Assembly (NCBI GenBank): GCA_036339585.1
Contig: JAYZAS010000011.1
Location: 1 to 64,000, forward strand
Reading direction: 5' to 3'
Length of the DNA: 64,000 bases
DNA from: Pseudomonadota bacterium
GTDB taxonomy: Bacteria > Pseudomonadota > Alphaproteobacteria > UBA8366
The notes under the pieces were generated by a model. It was not told where the DNA came from and made no database searches. It saw only the letters and a program-made list of their open reading frames with translations. Positions 28,787-38,589 of this stretch are shown one piece after another; within the stretch, counting starts at the first letter, position 1, and the number at the start of each line of letters is the position of its first letter. The translations under genes were made by a program, and so were the position numbers.

Positions 28787-30133
28787 TTAGCCAGGCGGCG
28801 TGTAGGGGTCAGCAGCTCCAGGTGGAATTGGAGGATGCTCTTTTAAACTCAGACGAAATTCGTGGCGCATTTTCATTACAACGTTACGAACCCAATTCGC
28901 CTTCATCATCACGTTGGTTTGCTCTTTTGGGTCCCAGATTAGATTGAAGAGGTATGGGGCTTCAAGGTGGTAGGGTCCCTCATATACTTCTGGTTCCCAA
29001 ATAAAATGCATTTTCCAATGTTTCCACTTGATGGCTCGCATTTCATCCTTGATGTAAAATAGAAATCCTTCCCGATTTGATTTTTCTTGCTTTCCAAAGA
29101 AAAAATCTAGCTGACAAACGCCATCTATAGGGCGATCATCGGGCACCGAACAGCCGGCTAGATTCAACAGTGAGGTGTAAAGATCGACGATGTGAATAAT
29201 CTCATCTGTAACGACACTCTCTTTGATGTGACCAGGCCACCTCATCATGAAAGGGACCCTTAGGCTACCTTCCATAGCTGTGTGGTAGGTTCCGCGCCAA
29301 TATCCAGCAGTGCCACGCCATGGTTCGCGAAACTCAGGCCCATTGTCCGAGCCAAAGATCAGTAAAGTATTATCTCGAATACCCAAGTCTTCTATTGCGT
29401 CAACAATCAAACCAACATTGTGGTCCATCTCGGCTAAGCTGTCTGAGAATTCGCCGTGCCCAGTTTTTCCGATATGGTCTGGGTGTGCCAAGCTTGGAAA
29501 ATGCATTTGTGTAATTGGTAAATAACAAAAAAATGGCACACTTGCATCATGTTTCGCTTTCATAAATTCTATGCTCTTATTAACGCATTCACGGTCAATA
29601 GTGCGCCGTGTGTCTTCATCTAAAATTTTAACCTTTTGTGCTTCTCCTCCAGCAACCGCTTCCCATATATAAGGGGTATCCACAGGCGCATCTTCCCAAT
29701 ATGGAGAGGTTGTAAACATCGCTTCATTCATGGTTCTAGGAATGCCATAATATTTTTCAAAGCCGCGGTCATGGGGAAGCCGCCCTGGTTGATCTCCTAG
29801 GTGCCACTTCCCAAAGTGACAACAAGAATAACCAGCTTCAGAAAGCAGTTCTGGTAGCAATCGCTCGTAACGCGTGAGACCTTGAGGTAGATTTGCAGGT
29901 ACTGATTGAAAAGCACCGGTTCGGATCGGGTGTCGACCTGTCATAAGCGCTGACCGTGTGGGAACGCAATCACTCTCTACGTTGAAGTTATTAAACTTGA
30001 TTCCCTCGGTTGCAAGGCAGTCTATTCGTGGTGTTTTAGCTCCTCGGAGCTCCCCGCCCCCGTAGCATCCAAGTTCACCCCACCCTAAATTATCTGCCAG
30101 AATTAAAACTATATTTGGCTTTTTAGTTGCCAT
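28787..30133 (-). CDS. Sulfatase (arylsulfatase family)
   Basis: Start chosen at ATG 30133 because GGGGAG lies just upstream; this gives 448 residues beginning MATKKPNIVLILADNLGWGE. The metal site LADNLG and the formylglycine motif CVPTR (56-60; family consensus C-x-P-S/T-R, followed by TGRHP) are intact, so Cys56 should be matured by a formylglycine-generating enzyme. IFGSDNGPEF is the second metal-binding segment and GKWHLGDQPG the catalytic Lys/His region. It hydrolyses a sulfate ester; the substrate is unknown. No signal peptide is visible. Marine sulfatases often act on algal polysaccharides, but a cytoplasmic enzyme points to a small molecule. Confidence 0.93.
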   Translation of the reverse strand: MATKKPNIVLILADNLGWGELGCYGGGELRGAKTPRIDCLATEGIKFNNFNVESDCVPTRSALMTGRHPIRTGAFQSVPANLPQGLTRYERLLPELLSEAGYSCCHFGKWHLGDQPGRLPHDRGFEKYYGIPRTMNEAMFTTSPYWEDAPVDTPYIWEAVAGGEAQKVKILDEDTRRTIDRECVNKSIEFMKAKHDASVPFFCYLPITQMHFPSLAHPDHIGKTGHGEFSDSLAEMDHNVGLIVDAIEDLGIRDNTLLIFGSDNGPEFREPWRGTAGYWRGTYHTAMEGSLRVPFMMRWPGHIKESVVTDEIIHIVDLYTSLLNLAGCSVPDDRPIDGVCQLDFFFGKQEKSNREGFLFYIKDEMRAIKWKHWKMHFIWEPEVYEGPYHLEAPYLFNLIWDPKEQTNVMMKANWVRNVVMKMRHEFRLSLKEHPPIPPGAADPYTPPG

Positions 30134-30295
30134 TATCACGCTCCCCAACTTGTACAACTTAAGCTAACAGCTTCAGTGCTAAACGAGTTTGCTGGGAAGA
30201 ACAACCTGTGATTTCATGGAGATATTTTTTTAACCTTGGAGAGGTGACTGAAGCGATTTAATAAGAAATCTCTTTTTGAATACTTTCCTTTTCTT

Positions 30296-31231
30296 TTACA
30301 GAATCGGGTGGTCACTTATTCCTCTTGTAGTTAGAAACAACGCCACTCCAAACAAGAAAATTAAAAGGCCACCTAGTATCGCTGCTCCATTAAAAAAGTG
30401 GATTATACCAATATTGCCTGCTGGCATACTTTTCAGCAATTCTTCCGCAGTAGCGCGTGCATAAACCGCCAAAGCTGCAAGGGTTGAGACGGTGATGGCC
30501 GTTCCAAAAGAAATTGCGAATACCGAAACGATTCCAGCGACTTTTAATTTAAAAATGGTCGCAAAAATCAGGACCAGCACTGAGCCAGTACAGGGTCGAA
30601 TGCCGATTGATAACACCATGCTTAGAAAATTAACGATCGGAATCCTATCATTTGATATATCATGTTCGGGTAGATGGGAATGATCACAATGCTCATGATT
30701 GTGGTGTTTGTGCAAAAGCCTTTTGAATGCTGCCAACATAAATATCAAGCCAATTATGGCAATCAGAACGTAACTAACCCGTTCAAGAGTTTGGGCGGTG
30801 CTATTAGCTTCTGCCAATGTCAGTTTGAGTAATCGCACGGTTATTTCGACCGTGATAATCGCAGTTAAACCCTGCAATGCAGCGCTTATAAAAGACAAGG
30901 CTATTCCTTTTTTTAGTTTGGTTTTATGTGTCGCAAGGTAGGTAGCGATGATCAGTTTGCCATGCCCAGGGCCCGCTGCATGAAATACGCCGTATACGAA
31001 GCTCAGGCCTACAAGTGACCAAAATGCACCAGCACTTTGCTCCTGCGTTATGCGAACGGCGCTAGCAAGGCTTTGATGCAATTCACGTTGCCATAAACGA
31101 ATTTCACTGATGATCGATCTAAGACTGGTAAAATATTGAGGCATCTCTATCATAAACAGGAAAAAGAAACCCGTCATGAGAGTTAAAAGAAATACTGTTA
31201 AATAGAAAGTGCGCGCTTTTATCAGTTTCAT
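30296..31231 (-). CDS. NicO/RcnA-type nickel/cobalt transporter
   Basis: The 311-residue integral membrane protein has about six to seven hydrophobic segments. The NicO hallmark FHAAGPGHGKLIIATYLATH lies near residue 85, and a His-rich cytoplasmic loop (HKHHNHEHCDHSHLPEHD, near 175) should bind metal. RcnA-type proteins export Ni2+/Co2+. The start is 1 nt after the stop of the DUF1007 gene, a pairing seen in many alphaproteobacteria in which the DUF1007 protein is the periplasmic partner. Confidence 0.9.
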   Translation of the reverse strand: MKLIKARTFYLTVFLLTLMTGFFFLFMIEMPQYFTSLRSIISEIRLWQRELHQSLASAVRITQEQSAGAFWSLVGLSFVYGVFHAAGPGHGKLIIATYLATHKTKLKKGIALSFISAALQGLTAIITVEITVRLLKLTLAEANSTAQTLERVSYVLIAIIGLIFMLAAFKRLLHKHHNHEHCDHSHLPEHDISNDRIPIVNFLSMVLSIGIRPCTGSVLVLIFATIFKLKVAGIVSVFAISFGTAITVSTLAALAVYARATAEELLKSMPAGNIGIIHFFNGAAILGGLLIFLFGVALFLTTRGISDHPIL

Positions 31232-31232
31232 T

Positions 31233-31895
31233 TTACTTACATTGAAGCACTATTTTTTCCGCAAATAGCTTGCCAAGTTTATTCCCGCCACTTTGCGTTT
31301 TATCTAAAGAGGCTGCAAAGGTTCGGATTTCCTCATCTGGATTAGCTCTTATGAGGTTGCCGACGCAACTGTCGCCTTTAATCCCCACTAATTCGAACGC
31401 CGGCTGTTTTTCGGCATGAAGTATTTCTATGTAATAAGTCGGGTCGTAAACCGAATAAACGAACTTTTGATTTTTTGGATCAATTGGCTGAGAGAAATTG
31501 AGTGTCATTTTGCTCCAAAAACGGTCCTTATTTTTACCGGTTTTTAGAGTTCCTGAAGTACCAGGCCTGTTATGTGAAGGTTTTATGCGTTTGCCATCTA
31601 CAGTGACTTCGGTGAAATAATTATGTTTTTTGAGCCTATTCAACATTCCTTCAGTGAACTTTGAGTGTGCATTTTTTGCACCTTTTTTCTGTATATTTTC
31701 TACAGTAAGAGTTAAGAATGCTGAATAAATAGGATCAAAAAGCCAATAAATCTCAAGTGCTTGGATATAACCATCTTTATTAAAAAGTACTTTAGTCTTC
31801 ATATCAATCCAAACGTGTGGATGAGCTTGTCCGTTTGAAGGAATTGCAAAGAAGACAAAAAAAGCGAATAGCGCCGAAAGACAACGAATTTTCAT
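31233..31895 (-). CDS. DUF1007 periplasmic protein, partner of NicO transporter
   Basis: ATG 31895 is preferred because it directly precedes a signal peptide (MKIRCLSALFAFFVFFAIP); a longer frame would bury it. The mature protein begins with the DUF1007 motif AHPHVWID and continues EIYWLFDPIYSAFLT. Near the C-terminus a Cys (GDSCVGNL) and acidic residues follow. It is likely a periplasmic accessory for nickel/cobalt handling. The gene is the first of a two-gene operon with the transporter. Confidence 0.87.
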   Translation of the reverse strand: MKIRCLSALFAFFVFFAIPSNGQAHPHVWIDMKTKVLFNKDGYIQALEIYWLFDPIYSAFLTLTVENIQKKGAKNAHSKFTEGMLNRLKKHNYFTEVTVDGKRIKPSHNRPGTSGTLKTGKNKDRFWSKMTLNFSQPIDPKNQKFVYSVYDPTYYIEILHAEKQPAFELVGIKGDSCVGNLIRANPDEEIRTFAASLDKTQSGGNKLGKLFAEKIVLQCK

Positions 31896-32165
31896 AGGTT
31901 TTAAATAACCTGTAATACATTGCGCTTCCATGTGAATTTTCAAAATCTATAAACTTTTTTAGAATGTGTAATGGAGCAATATCAAAATGTTTTACACAAA
32001 AAATATCTGCATTCTGATACTGATAGCTTTTATCGATTTAAGAACACAACATCGGACTTCTATGTACCCTTAAGTCGTTATGTATTAATTTTTAGTGAGA
32101 TGGACTGGCATCAGTCTAGAGAACCCGAACGACCATGGTAACACCACCAGAAGAGGTTGAATTCA

Positions 32166-33665
32166 ATGGCAAACCCGTTAGACATTCCTAAAGTATGGGA
32201 CTTTGTTACTGACGTAGTTGTAATCGGTTTTGGCGGTGCGGGATTTGCGGTTTCCGTGACGGCGCATGACCTTGGATCAGACGTTATTTTACTTGAGAAG
32301 GCCCCAGAGGGTGCGGCGGGTGGCAATACTCGTGTAGCTGCACAGGGTTATCTGAGCCTCGAAGGAGAGGAAGACGCAATCGATTATCTGACGGCCCTTT
32401 GCGGCCATTACAAGGTTCCAAATGAGATGATACGCGTTTGGGCTCAAGAAATGTGTAAGAATAAGGAATGGCTAACCAGCCTTGGCGGCAATCCGCAAGA
32501 GCATCAGCATCCTCCCGCCGGTATTGAGTTTCCTCATTTGCGTGGTTCTCGATGTGTCCATAAATTTCATGAGGGTGACACTTACGGTTATGGAAAGACT
32601 TGGGAGCTCTTCGAGCGCCTGACTAAAGACAGGGCAAAAAAAAGCGAACGGCCGCTGCGTATTTTTTATGAAACTCCGGGCAGAGGTCTTGTTCAATCAA
32701 AAGAAACAGGAGAGATAATTGGTGTGCGCGCTGAACGGAACGGGCTCCCAATTACAATCAAAGCTCGTAAAGGGGTTGTTTTGACATGCGGGGGATTTGA
32801 GAATAATCAGGAGATGATACGCGATTATTTGCCTGGCATGCCGTATTGCTATACGACGGGGTCTCCCTATAACGAAGGCGACGGTATTACAATGGGTCTT
32901 GAGGTTGGGGCGGACCTTTGGCACATGAATAATTTCGCTGGACCGGCTTTGCAACTAAAAGCGGATGGTCATCCGACAACTTTCTCGATGCGGGCCCTAC
33001 ATTTCTCCAAAGAAATGCAGGGAGGTATGATTGTGGTTGGCGCTGATGGAAAACGTTTCATTGATGAGAAATACAAAACTTGTCACGGAAAAATTCCCCG
33101 GAACGGAACTTATCAGCCGCTCCCAACTCCGTGCCCAGTTCATATGATATTTGATCATGAATTATTTTGCGCGGGGCCACTCTATGACATGCACCCAAGG
33201 AGCGGATGGACAACGGTGATGGGGCGTTACGACTGGTCAGATAATAACGTAAAAGAACTCAAAAATGGGTGGATAAAAAGAGCGGACTGTTTTGAAGATT
33301 TAGCAAATGATATCTCACTTAATCCCCAGGTTTTGAAATCAACAGTCCAACATTGGAATGCAATGATGCGAGATGGATGCGACAGGGACTTTGGCCGAAA
33401 GTTAATGCTAAAGCCTCTTGGTGCAGCCCCATTCTACTCCGTAGAACTCTCTCCTACTATGCTAAATACACAAGGAGGACCGCGACGCAATGAAAACGCT
33501 GAAATAGTTAGGCCCGATGGCAGCCCAATAGGACGTCTCTATAGCTCCGGGGAATTAGGCTCAATCTATAGTAATTTATATCAGGGAGCCGGCAATATTG
33601 GCGAATGCCTTGCCTTTGGGCGCATAGCAGGACGTAACGTTGCCATGCTGTCTCCCTGGGAATGA
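32166..33665 (+). CDS. FAD-dependent fumarate-reductase/3-ketosteroid-dehydrogenase-like flavoprotein
   Basis: ATG 32166 gives 499 residues. The N-terminal dinucleotide-binding motif VVVIGFGGAGFAVSV (~20-34) with ILLEK identifies an FAD_binding_2 enzyme. GGNTRVAAQGYLS follows as in the fumarate-reductase flavoprotein group, and a C-terminal segment GRLYSSGELGSIYSNLYQGAGNIGECLAFGR contacts the flavin. The family removes or adds hydrogen across C-C bonds of acids, steroids or CoA-derived molecules; the substrate is not resolved. A GST gene follows after 27 bp, so the two may form a detoxification or catabolic pair. Confidence 0.85.
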   Translation: MANPLDIPKVWDFVTDVVVIGFGGAGFAVSVTAHDLGSDVILLEKAPEGAAGGNTRVAAQGYLSLEGEEDAIDYLTALCGHYKVPNEMIRVWAQEMCKNKEWLTSLGGNPQEHQHPPAGIEFPHLRGSRCVHKFHEGDTYGYGKTWELFERLTKDRAKKSERPLRIFYETPGRGLVQSKETGEIIGVRAERNGLPITIKARKGVVLTCGGFENNQEMIRDYLPGMPYCYTTGSPYNEGDGITMGLEVGADLWHMNNFAGPALQLKADGHPTTFSMRALHFSKEMQGGMIVVGADGKRFIDEKYKTCHGKIPRNGTYQPLPTPCPVHMIFDHELFCAGPLYDMHPRSGWTTVMGRYDWSDNNVKELKNGWIKRADCFEDLANDISLNPQVLKSTVQHWNAMMRDGCDRDFGRKLMLKPLGAAPFYSVELSPTMLNTQGGPRRNENAEIVRPDGSPIGRLYSSGELGSIYSNLYQGAGNIGECLAFGRIAGRNVAMLSPWE

Positions 33666-33692
33666 ATTTTTTAATCGGTAAAAGGAAGAAAA

Positions 33693-34322
33693 ATGAAACT
33701 TATTGGTCTTTATCGGTCGCCATATGTACGCCGAGTTGCAGTCAGTCTTAACGTTTTAGAGATAGAATATGTCAATGAGTCTGTAACTCCATTTGAGTCT
33801 CCGGAGGCGGTAAGTAGATATAATCCCTTAAATCGAATTCCGACGCTGATACTCGATGACGGCGGTGTGCTTGTCGAGAGTTATGCAATACTTGATACGC
33901 TCGATGATATGAGCCCTCCCGAGAAGCGCTTAGTGCCATCAACCGGAGATACTCGTATGCATGTAATGCAATTGTCTGCAATCGCCACAGGTACAATGGA
34001 CAAAGCAGTTTGGGCTGTCTATGAGGGACGTTTTCATCCGAAGGATAAATATCATAAGCCATGGGTAGAACATAATGATGCGCAAGCGGACAGTGGTTTG
34101 GCTTATCTAAATGAGGCTGTGTTGAAAGCAGATTGTATTGAAAATGGGTGGTTGGGCAGCACTGACCGCATCAGTCAAGCAGATATAAGCGCATCTATTG
34201 CTTATAGTTTTACTGCGATGGCCCGACCTAAGCTCGGTGTCGCAGATAAATACCCGGCTCTTGATGCATTTGCAGGCCGTATGGAGGCCCAAAAAGCATT
34301 TTCGTCAGTATCGCCACAGTAA
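33693..34322 (+). CDS. Glutathione S-transferase
   Basis: The 209-residue protein has a thioredoxin-like N-terminal domain (YRSPYVRRVAVSLNVL near 8-23; NRIPTLILDDG with cis-Pro near 50; VESYAILDTLDD, the glutathione gamma-glutamyl site) and an all-helical C-terminal domain. Ser9 or Tyr7 of YRSPY may activate glutathione. It is 27 bp after the flavoprotein gene and probably co-transcribed. Substrate unknown. Confidence 0.9.
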   Translation: MKLIGLYRSPYVRRVAVSLNVLEIEYVNESVTPFESPEAVSRYNPLNRIPTLILDDGGVLVESYAILDTLDDMSPPEKRLVPSTGDTRMHVMQLSAIATGTMDKAVWAVYEGRFHPKDKYHKPWVEHNDAQADSGLAYLNEAVLKADCIENGWLGSTDRISQADISASIAYSFTAMARPKLGVADKYPALDAFAGRMEAQKAFSSVSPQ

Positions 34323-34389
34323 CAATATCGTTGAAAGATGTATCAAGTAACTTTTGAGGGCATACCTACACAGCTAAAGCACGCGCAGA

Positions 34390-35250
34390 TCATTTTATGG
34401 TCGCTTTTCCGTTATTCAAAACGATCACATCATCTCGGTCTGGAACGGTAGCGCAAAATAATATCGTTTTACCTTGGATCCAAATTTTTGTGCGGATTGT
34501 TTCACCTGGGAAAACCGGCGCGGAGAATCGTCCTTCCATGCTTAGGAAGTTTTGTGGATCATATGCGCAAGTGGTCTTTACAAGAGCATGACATACAACC
34601 CCAAATGTCAATAAACCATGAGATATAGGTCGACTAAAGCCAGCACTCCTTGCAGTATCCGGATCGGCATGCAATGGGTTGTAGTCGCCACTTAAGCGAT
34701 AAATCAATGCTGATTGAGCCAAAGTAGGTAAATCACAAATATAATCAGGTTTATCTGACGGAATTGCCTGCGGGACTTCAATTGGTCCTGTGGGGCCCCC
34801 AAACCCACCGTCAGCTCGGCAATAGGTTGAGGCGCGGATGGTACAGATTAATTCATCATCCTCAGCGTGGATTACATCTCGGATGCTCGAAATAAGTGCG
34901 CCGCGCCCTTTGCCTTTATCAATAATCGCATCAACCCTAGCCTGCCCGATAAATGTTCCTTCCGTCGGGATTGGCTTATGGATAGTGAATGAATTGCCTG
35001 CATTAACTAATTTTAGGTAGTCAACGCCAGTATCGGGGTTTCTTAACCAATTGCCAGGATATCCTAGTACTGACGCCATGCTAGGTAAGGCAACAAGGTC
35101 TTTTTCATAAACAAAGCGTAACTCATTTTCGTCTGTTGGATTTGCACCAATGCCGACACCAAGTGCATAAAGAATAAGGTCCTTTGATGTAATTTTTTGA
35201 CGAGTTTCGTCAAATTGCCAGTTTATCAATTTTTCGTAGTTTATAGCCAT
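34390..35250 (-). CDS. MaoC-type 2-enoyl-CoA hydratase (MFE-2 hydratase-like)
   Basis: The 286-residue protein is a double hot-dog hydratase. The C-terminal half has the hydratase-2 motif YRLSGDYNPLHADPD with ISHGL (about 195-225), containing the catalytic Asp and His. The N-terminal half opens with a region typical of peroxisomal MFE-2 hydratases (YALGVGIG). It adds water to trans-2-enoyl-CoA to give (3R)-hydroxyacyl-CoA. It lies 48 bp downstream of a dehydrogenase gene that matches the other half of MFE-2. Confidence 0.93.
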   Translation of the reverse strand: MAINYEKLINWQFDETRQKITSKDLILYALGVGIGANPTDENELRFVYEKDLVALPSMASVLGYPGNWLRNPDTGVDYLKLVNAGNSFTIHKPIPTEGTFIGQARVDAIIDKGKGRGALISSIRDVIHAEDDELICTIRASTYCRADGGFGGPTGPIEVPQAIPSDKPDYICDLPTLAQSALIYRLSGDYNPLHADPDTARSAGFSRPISHGLLTFGVVCHALVKTTCAYDPQNFLSMEGRFSAPVFPGETIRTKIWIQGKTILFCATVPDRDDVIVLNNGKATIK

Positions 35251-35298
35251 ATTAGTAATCCATTTTTCGCTAGTCAGGCATTTCGCATTAAAACAAAA

Positions 35299-36246
35299 TC
35301 ACACAGGGTCCCACGGAAAGATGTCGGCAGTTCTGTCAAGGGGTAGGAAGTTATGTCTCAAAGCTGGAACAACTCTCTCAGCTATCGCGGCTGGCGTCCA
35401 GCCTTCCGCTGTCTGCATTGTTCGTAAGGGGCGCGGCTGACTAAATAAGTGGATCTCGTTATGCCTGGTTGCGAATACCTGTCCCGTTATATCTCTGCTC
35501 ATATCAGAAGCTAAGAAAACTGCCATCGGTGCATTTTTTTCAGGTGTCACTTGTTTCCGTTGCTCTGCTCTCTTTTTCTGTTCCGGTGTATTGGTAGGCA
35601 CCGAACCAGTCATACGGCTCCATGCAGAGGGCGCAATACAGTTGGATCTGACGTTATAACGAGCCATATCGAGTGCAATACACTTGGAGAATCCAACAAT
35701 GCCGAGCTTGCAGGCGCCATAGTTCGACTGCCCAAAATTTCCGAGTAATCCTGACGTTGAGGTCATGTGAATGAACGAACCGCTTGATTGATTGCGAAAG
35801 TGTGTAGCAGCAACACGACTTACGTTGAAAGTACCTTTCAGCATGACATTCACCACACTGTCCCAATCTTCTTCTGTCATTTTGTGGAATATTACATCGC
35901 GCAAGATGCCGGCGTTATTTACTACCACATCAATTTGCCCAAAGTTATCCAGGGCAGTTTCGATTATGTTTTCTGCCCCTTTATAGTTTGCGACGGAGTC
36001 GGTGTTGGATACTGCTTCACCACCACTACCGTTTATGTCATCGACTACTGATTGTGCTAGACTTGCATCACCACCGGTGCCATCAAGCTCAACACCAATA
36101 TCATTTACCACTACCATCGCCCCGTGGGACGCTAGTAATTTTGCTATCGCTTTACCGATTCCCCGTCCGGCGCCTGTCACAACACACACCTTCCCATCAC
36201 ACATCTTTTGTGGGTCAATGGTGTCAGCTAACACTTGATCGGTCAT
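35299..36246 (-). CDS. Short-chain dehydrogenase, (3R)-hydroxyacyl-CoA dehydrogenase-like
   Basis: Start at ATG 36246 is supported by AAAGGAGA seven bases upstream, giving 315 residues. The Rossmann motif VTGAGRGIGKA, the NNAG motif, catalytic Ser (HMTSTSG) and YGACK (Tyr and Lys) are all present. A C-terminal extension beyond the SDR core (FSQPRPLRT and FLPLDRTADIFPWDP) matches the dehydrogenase part of MFE-2-like proteins. It oxidises (3R)-hydroxyacyl-CoA. Operon with the hydratase gene downstream. Confidence 0.9.
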   Translation of the reverse strand: MTDQVLADTIDPQKMCDGKVCVVTGAGRGIGKAIAKLLASHGAMVVVNDIGVELDGTGGDASLAQSVVDDINGSGGEAVSNTDSVANYKGAENIIETALDNFGQIDVVVNNAGILRDVIFHKMTEEDWDSVVNVMLKGTFNVSRVAATHFRNQSSGSFIHMTSTSGLLGNFGQSNYGACKLGIVGFSKCIALDMARYNVRSNCIAPSAWSRMTGSVPTNTPEQKKRAEQRKQVTPEKNAPMAVFLASDMSRDITGQVFATRHNEIHLFSQPRPLRTMQTAEGWTPAAIAERVVPALRHNFLPLDRTADIFPWDPV

Positions 36247-36468
36247 GTTTATCTCCTTTGGCATGGTGCATTTTGTTTTTGAAATCCGCTTATTAAGAAA
36301 ACCATCAACCTACGCATGAGAAGCCTCATGTCCATTGTCATTATAATTTTTAGCAATATTACAATCTTTGACGCTGATTGAAATGATGCATGTATAGATG
36401 TTTCTGGATTGAGCTGCTAGTTTTGCCCCGTTTAATTTTTCTTTTTAAAGCATTTGTAGCATGGAGAG

Positions 36469-37293
36469 ATGAGCATGCCCAACCCAGTAAACACCAGTTC
36501 AGATTTTAATCCAGAGGCTTTCGAAGCGGTCAAATGGGAGCTTCGCAAAAATACGGCGTACATTACGATGTCGCGTCCAGAGGCGCGAAATGCATTAAAT
36601 ATCGCAATGCGAAACGAATTGATGGCATGCTTTAATGAAGTTCAGGAAAATGGGCAAATCTGGCTTGCAGTACTATGCGGGGAAGACCCCATTTTTTGTG
36701 CTGGCGCTGATTTGAAAGAGAAACTCAATCTTGCCCGTTCTGATGGAGACAAAGAACGGTCTCGTCTGTCAAATGAGCTCTATATGACTATGCGTCGCTG
36801 CTACAAACCAATTATTGCGGCCATTAATGGAGGCTGTATCGCGCAAGGGGCCGGACTCGCTTTGCTCTCAGATATTCGTGTAATGTCAGATCAAAGTTTC
36901 TTTTGGTGGCCGCAGGTTATGCGCGGCATTTCATCCATGTCCGGGCCTTTACTACTAACTGAAGCGGTTCCGCCTGGTTTTGCACTCAAATATTTACTTA
37001 CGGCAGATAAGATATTACCTAATGATGCACTTCGCGTTGACCTCTGTACCGAGGTTGTTAAGCATCATAATTTGATGTCGGCCGTCGATCGATGGGCGAA
37101 TAAAATGCTGCGAAATGCACCGCTTTCTTTGCAGGCAATTAAAGAGGTTGCGGTGCGTAGACGAGGCATGTCAATTGATGATGCCTTTCCTGTAGGAAGA
37201 AAAATTTCTGAACGAACTATGGACTCAGTAGATTCATTAGAAGGGCTCAGGGCTTTCAAAGAGAAGCGCATACCTATTTGGACCGGTAAATAG
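36469..37293 (+). CDS. Enoyl-CoA hydratase/isomerase family protein
   Basis: The 274-residue crotonase-fold protein has oxyanion-hole segments FCAGADLKEKL and NGGCIAQGAGLALLSDI. Where hydratases carry the second catalytic Glu (P-E-x-x-x-G), this one reads PQVMRGI, and the first Glu position is also not evident, so it may be an isomerase, hydrolase or another crotonase activity. Two in-frame ATGs (36469 and 36475) follow a GGAGAG stretch. It is divergent from the MFE-2-like pair and could share acyl-CoA substrates. Confidence 0.85.
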   Translation: MSMPNPVNTSSDFNPEAFEAVKWELRKNTAYITMSRPEARNALNIAMRNELMACFNEVQENGQIWLAVLCGEDPIFCAGADLKEKLNLARSDGDKERSRLSNELYMTMRRCYKPIIAAINGGCIAQGAGLALLSDIRVMSDQSFFWWPQVMRGISSMSGPLLLTEAVPPGFALKYLLTADKILPNDALRVDLCTEVVKHHNLMSAVDRWANKMLRNAPLSLQAIKEVAVRRRGMSIDDAFPVGRKISERTMDSVDSLEGLRAFKEKRIPIWTGK

Positions 37294-37361
37294 ACAGTAG
37301 TGTTGGCCGCATCATATATTTAAGAGTTCCGCAAATTTAATAACATTTGTCGCTTACAAAT

Positions 37362-38567
37362 CTATTTATAGTTGTCGATAACTGGGGTCTGTTCTGTCTG
37401 CTCCCTAAAATATAATGTTAGAATAAGTGTGGCACTTACGAATAGTATCGCTAGAGCAAGCCATGCGATGCTGTACCCAAAATGATCTACAATCCATCCA
37501 AAAAATGGTAACCCGATTCCAGCTCCTGCGCTGGTAAATATTCGATTAGTGCCGACGGCAGTTGCAGTAAGTTTTTTGTCGGATGTCTCAACGCATACAG
37601 TTTGTGTAACCCCGACATAGCCGGCAGTAGCAAGTCCAACTGGGAAGGCGAGGGCCAGAATAATATAAAAATGCCAATTGGGTGATGCCAATGCCATCCC
37701 CAATAATGATAAAGTGCCTAACGTACCAATTATCAATAAAACTGGCTTTCGTTTTGCTGCGAATAGAAGGTCGCTGATTGCACCCCAGCTCAATCTGCCA
37801 ACAGCACTTGCGGTTTGAGCAATGCTCAGACAAGTCGCTGATATAGTTGGATCGGCACCGATGGCCTCTCGGCAAAAAGCTGCAATATTTGCAAGCATGG
37901 CATACATAGACGCTTGGAAAATCCCAATTGATGCGTTGAAGATCTGGAGATTTTTATCACGTATTACCGTTAGCATTCCCTTTAGTGGAGGTGTTTTTGG
38001 GCCGCTAGTATTACAGGGCAGCAGAAGGGCTAGTCCAGCAGCTAATGCTATGAGGGTTGCGAATCCAAAAAGAATTTCGGCGCGGTTAGAAATATCGATT
38101 AGCACTCCTGCAACCATAGCTCCTAAAATTCCGCCCAACGGAACACCAGTTTGTTTTATACCCATTGCTGAGGCGCGACGTTCTCGAGGGAATATGTCAA
38201 ATACAGTTTTGCTGGTACATGGGTTGACCAGTCCATAACCTGTGCCAAGCATAAGCATTCCAACGCATGCTGTTCCAAAGGAACTGGCTACTCCTATAAT
38301 AGCAGTCCCAGTCGCTGCTAACAGCATTGAGGAAGCAAATACGATGCGTGTCCCGATATAATCTATGAGCAGTCCACCCGGGATTGCGATAAACCCCTGC
38401 ACGATCATATAAATACCGATTAACCAACCATACTCCTCCGCATTAATGCCTAACTCGTTTTTGAGGTTTGTTGCGATTGCTGCAAGGGCCATTATCGTGC
38501 AGTTTCCAAAAAGATGGCCCCCGGTGAGGGCAGCAAGTCGAATCTTAAGATTTAAACTGGTTCGCAT
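37362..38567 (-). CDS. MFS transporter
   Basis: The 401-residue protein has 12 predicted membrane helices, an MFS motif GGLLIDYIGTR in the loop between helices 2 and 3, and a PRERRASAMGIKQTGVPLGG segment characteristic of helix 4-5 in solute carriers. The family moves small organic molecules by proton coupling; I cannot name a substrate. It is 22 bp downstream of the ICL/PEP-mutase gene on the same strand, so it may carry the acid that enzyme acts on. Confidence 0.88.
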   Translation of the reverse strand: MRTSLNLKIRLAALTGGHLFGNCTIMALAAIATNLKNELGINAEEYGWLIGIYMIVQGFIAIPGGLLIDYIGTRIVFASSMLLAATGTAIIGVASSFGTACVGMLMLGTGYGLVNPCTSKTVFDIFPRERRASAMGIKQTGVPLGGILGAMVAGVLIDISNRAEILFGFATLIALAAGLALLLPCNTSGPKTPPLKGMLTVIRDKNLQIFNASIGIFQASMYAMLANIAAFCREAIGADPTISATCLSIAQTASAVGRLSWGAISDLLFAAKRKPVLLIIGTLGTLSLLGMALASPNWHFYIILALAFPVGLATAGYVGVTQTVCVETSDKKLTATAVGTNRIFTSAGAGIGLPFFGWIVDHFGYSIAWLALAILFVSATLILTLYFREQTEQTPVIDNYK

Positions 38568-38589
38568 TAAAACTATCTAGCTAGGCTTA

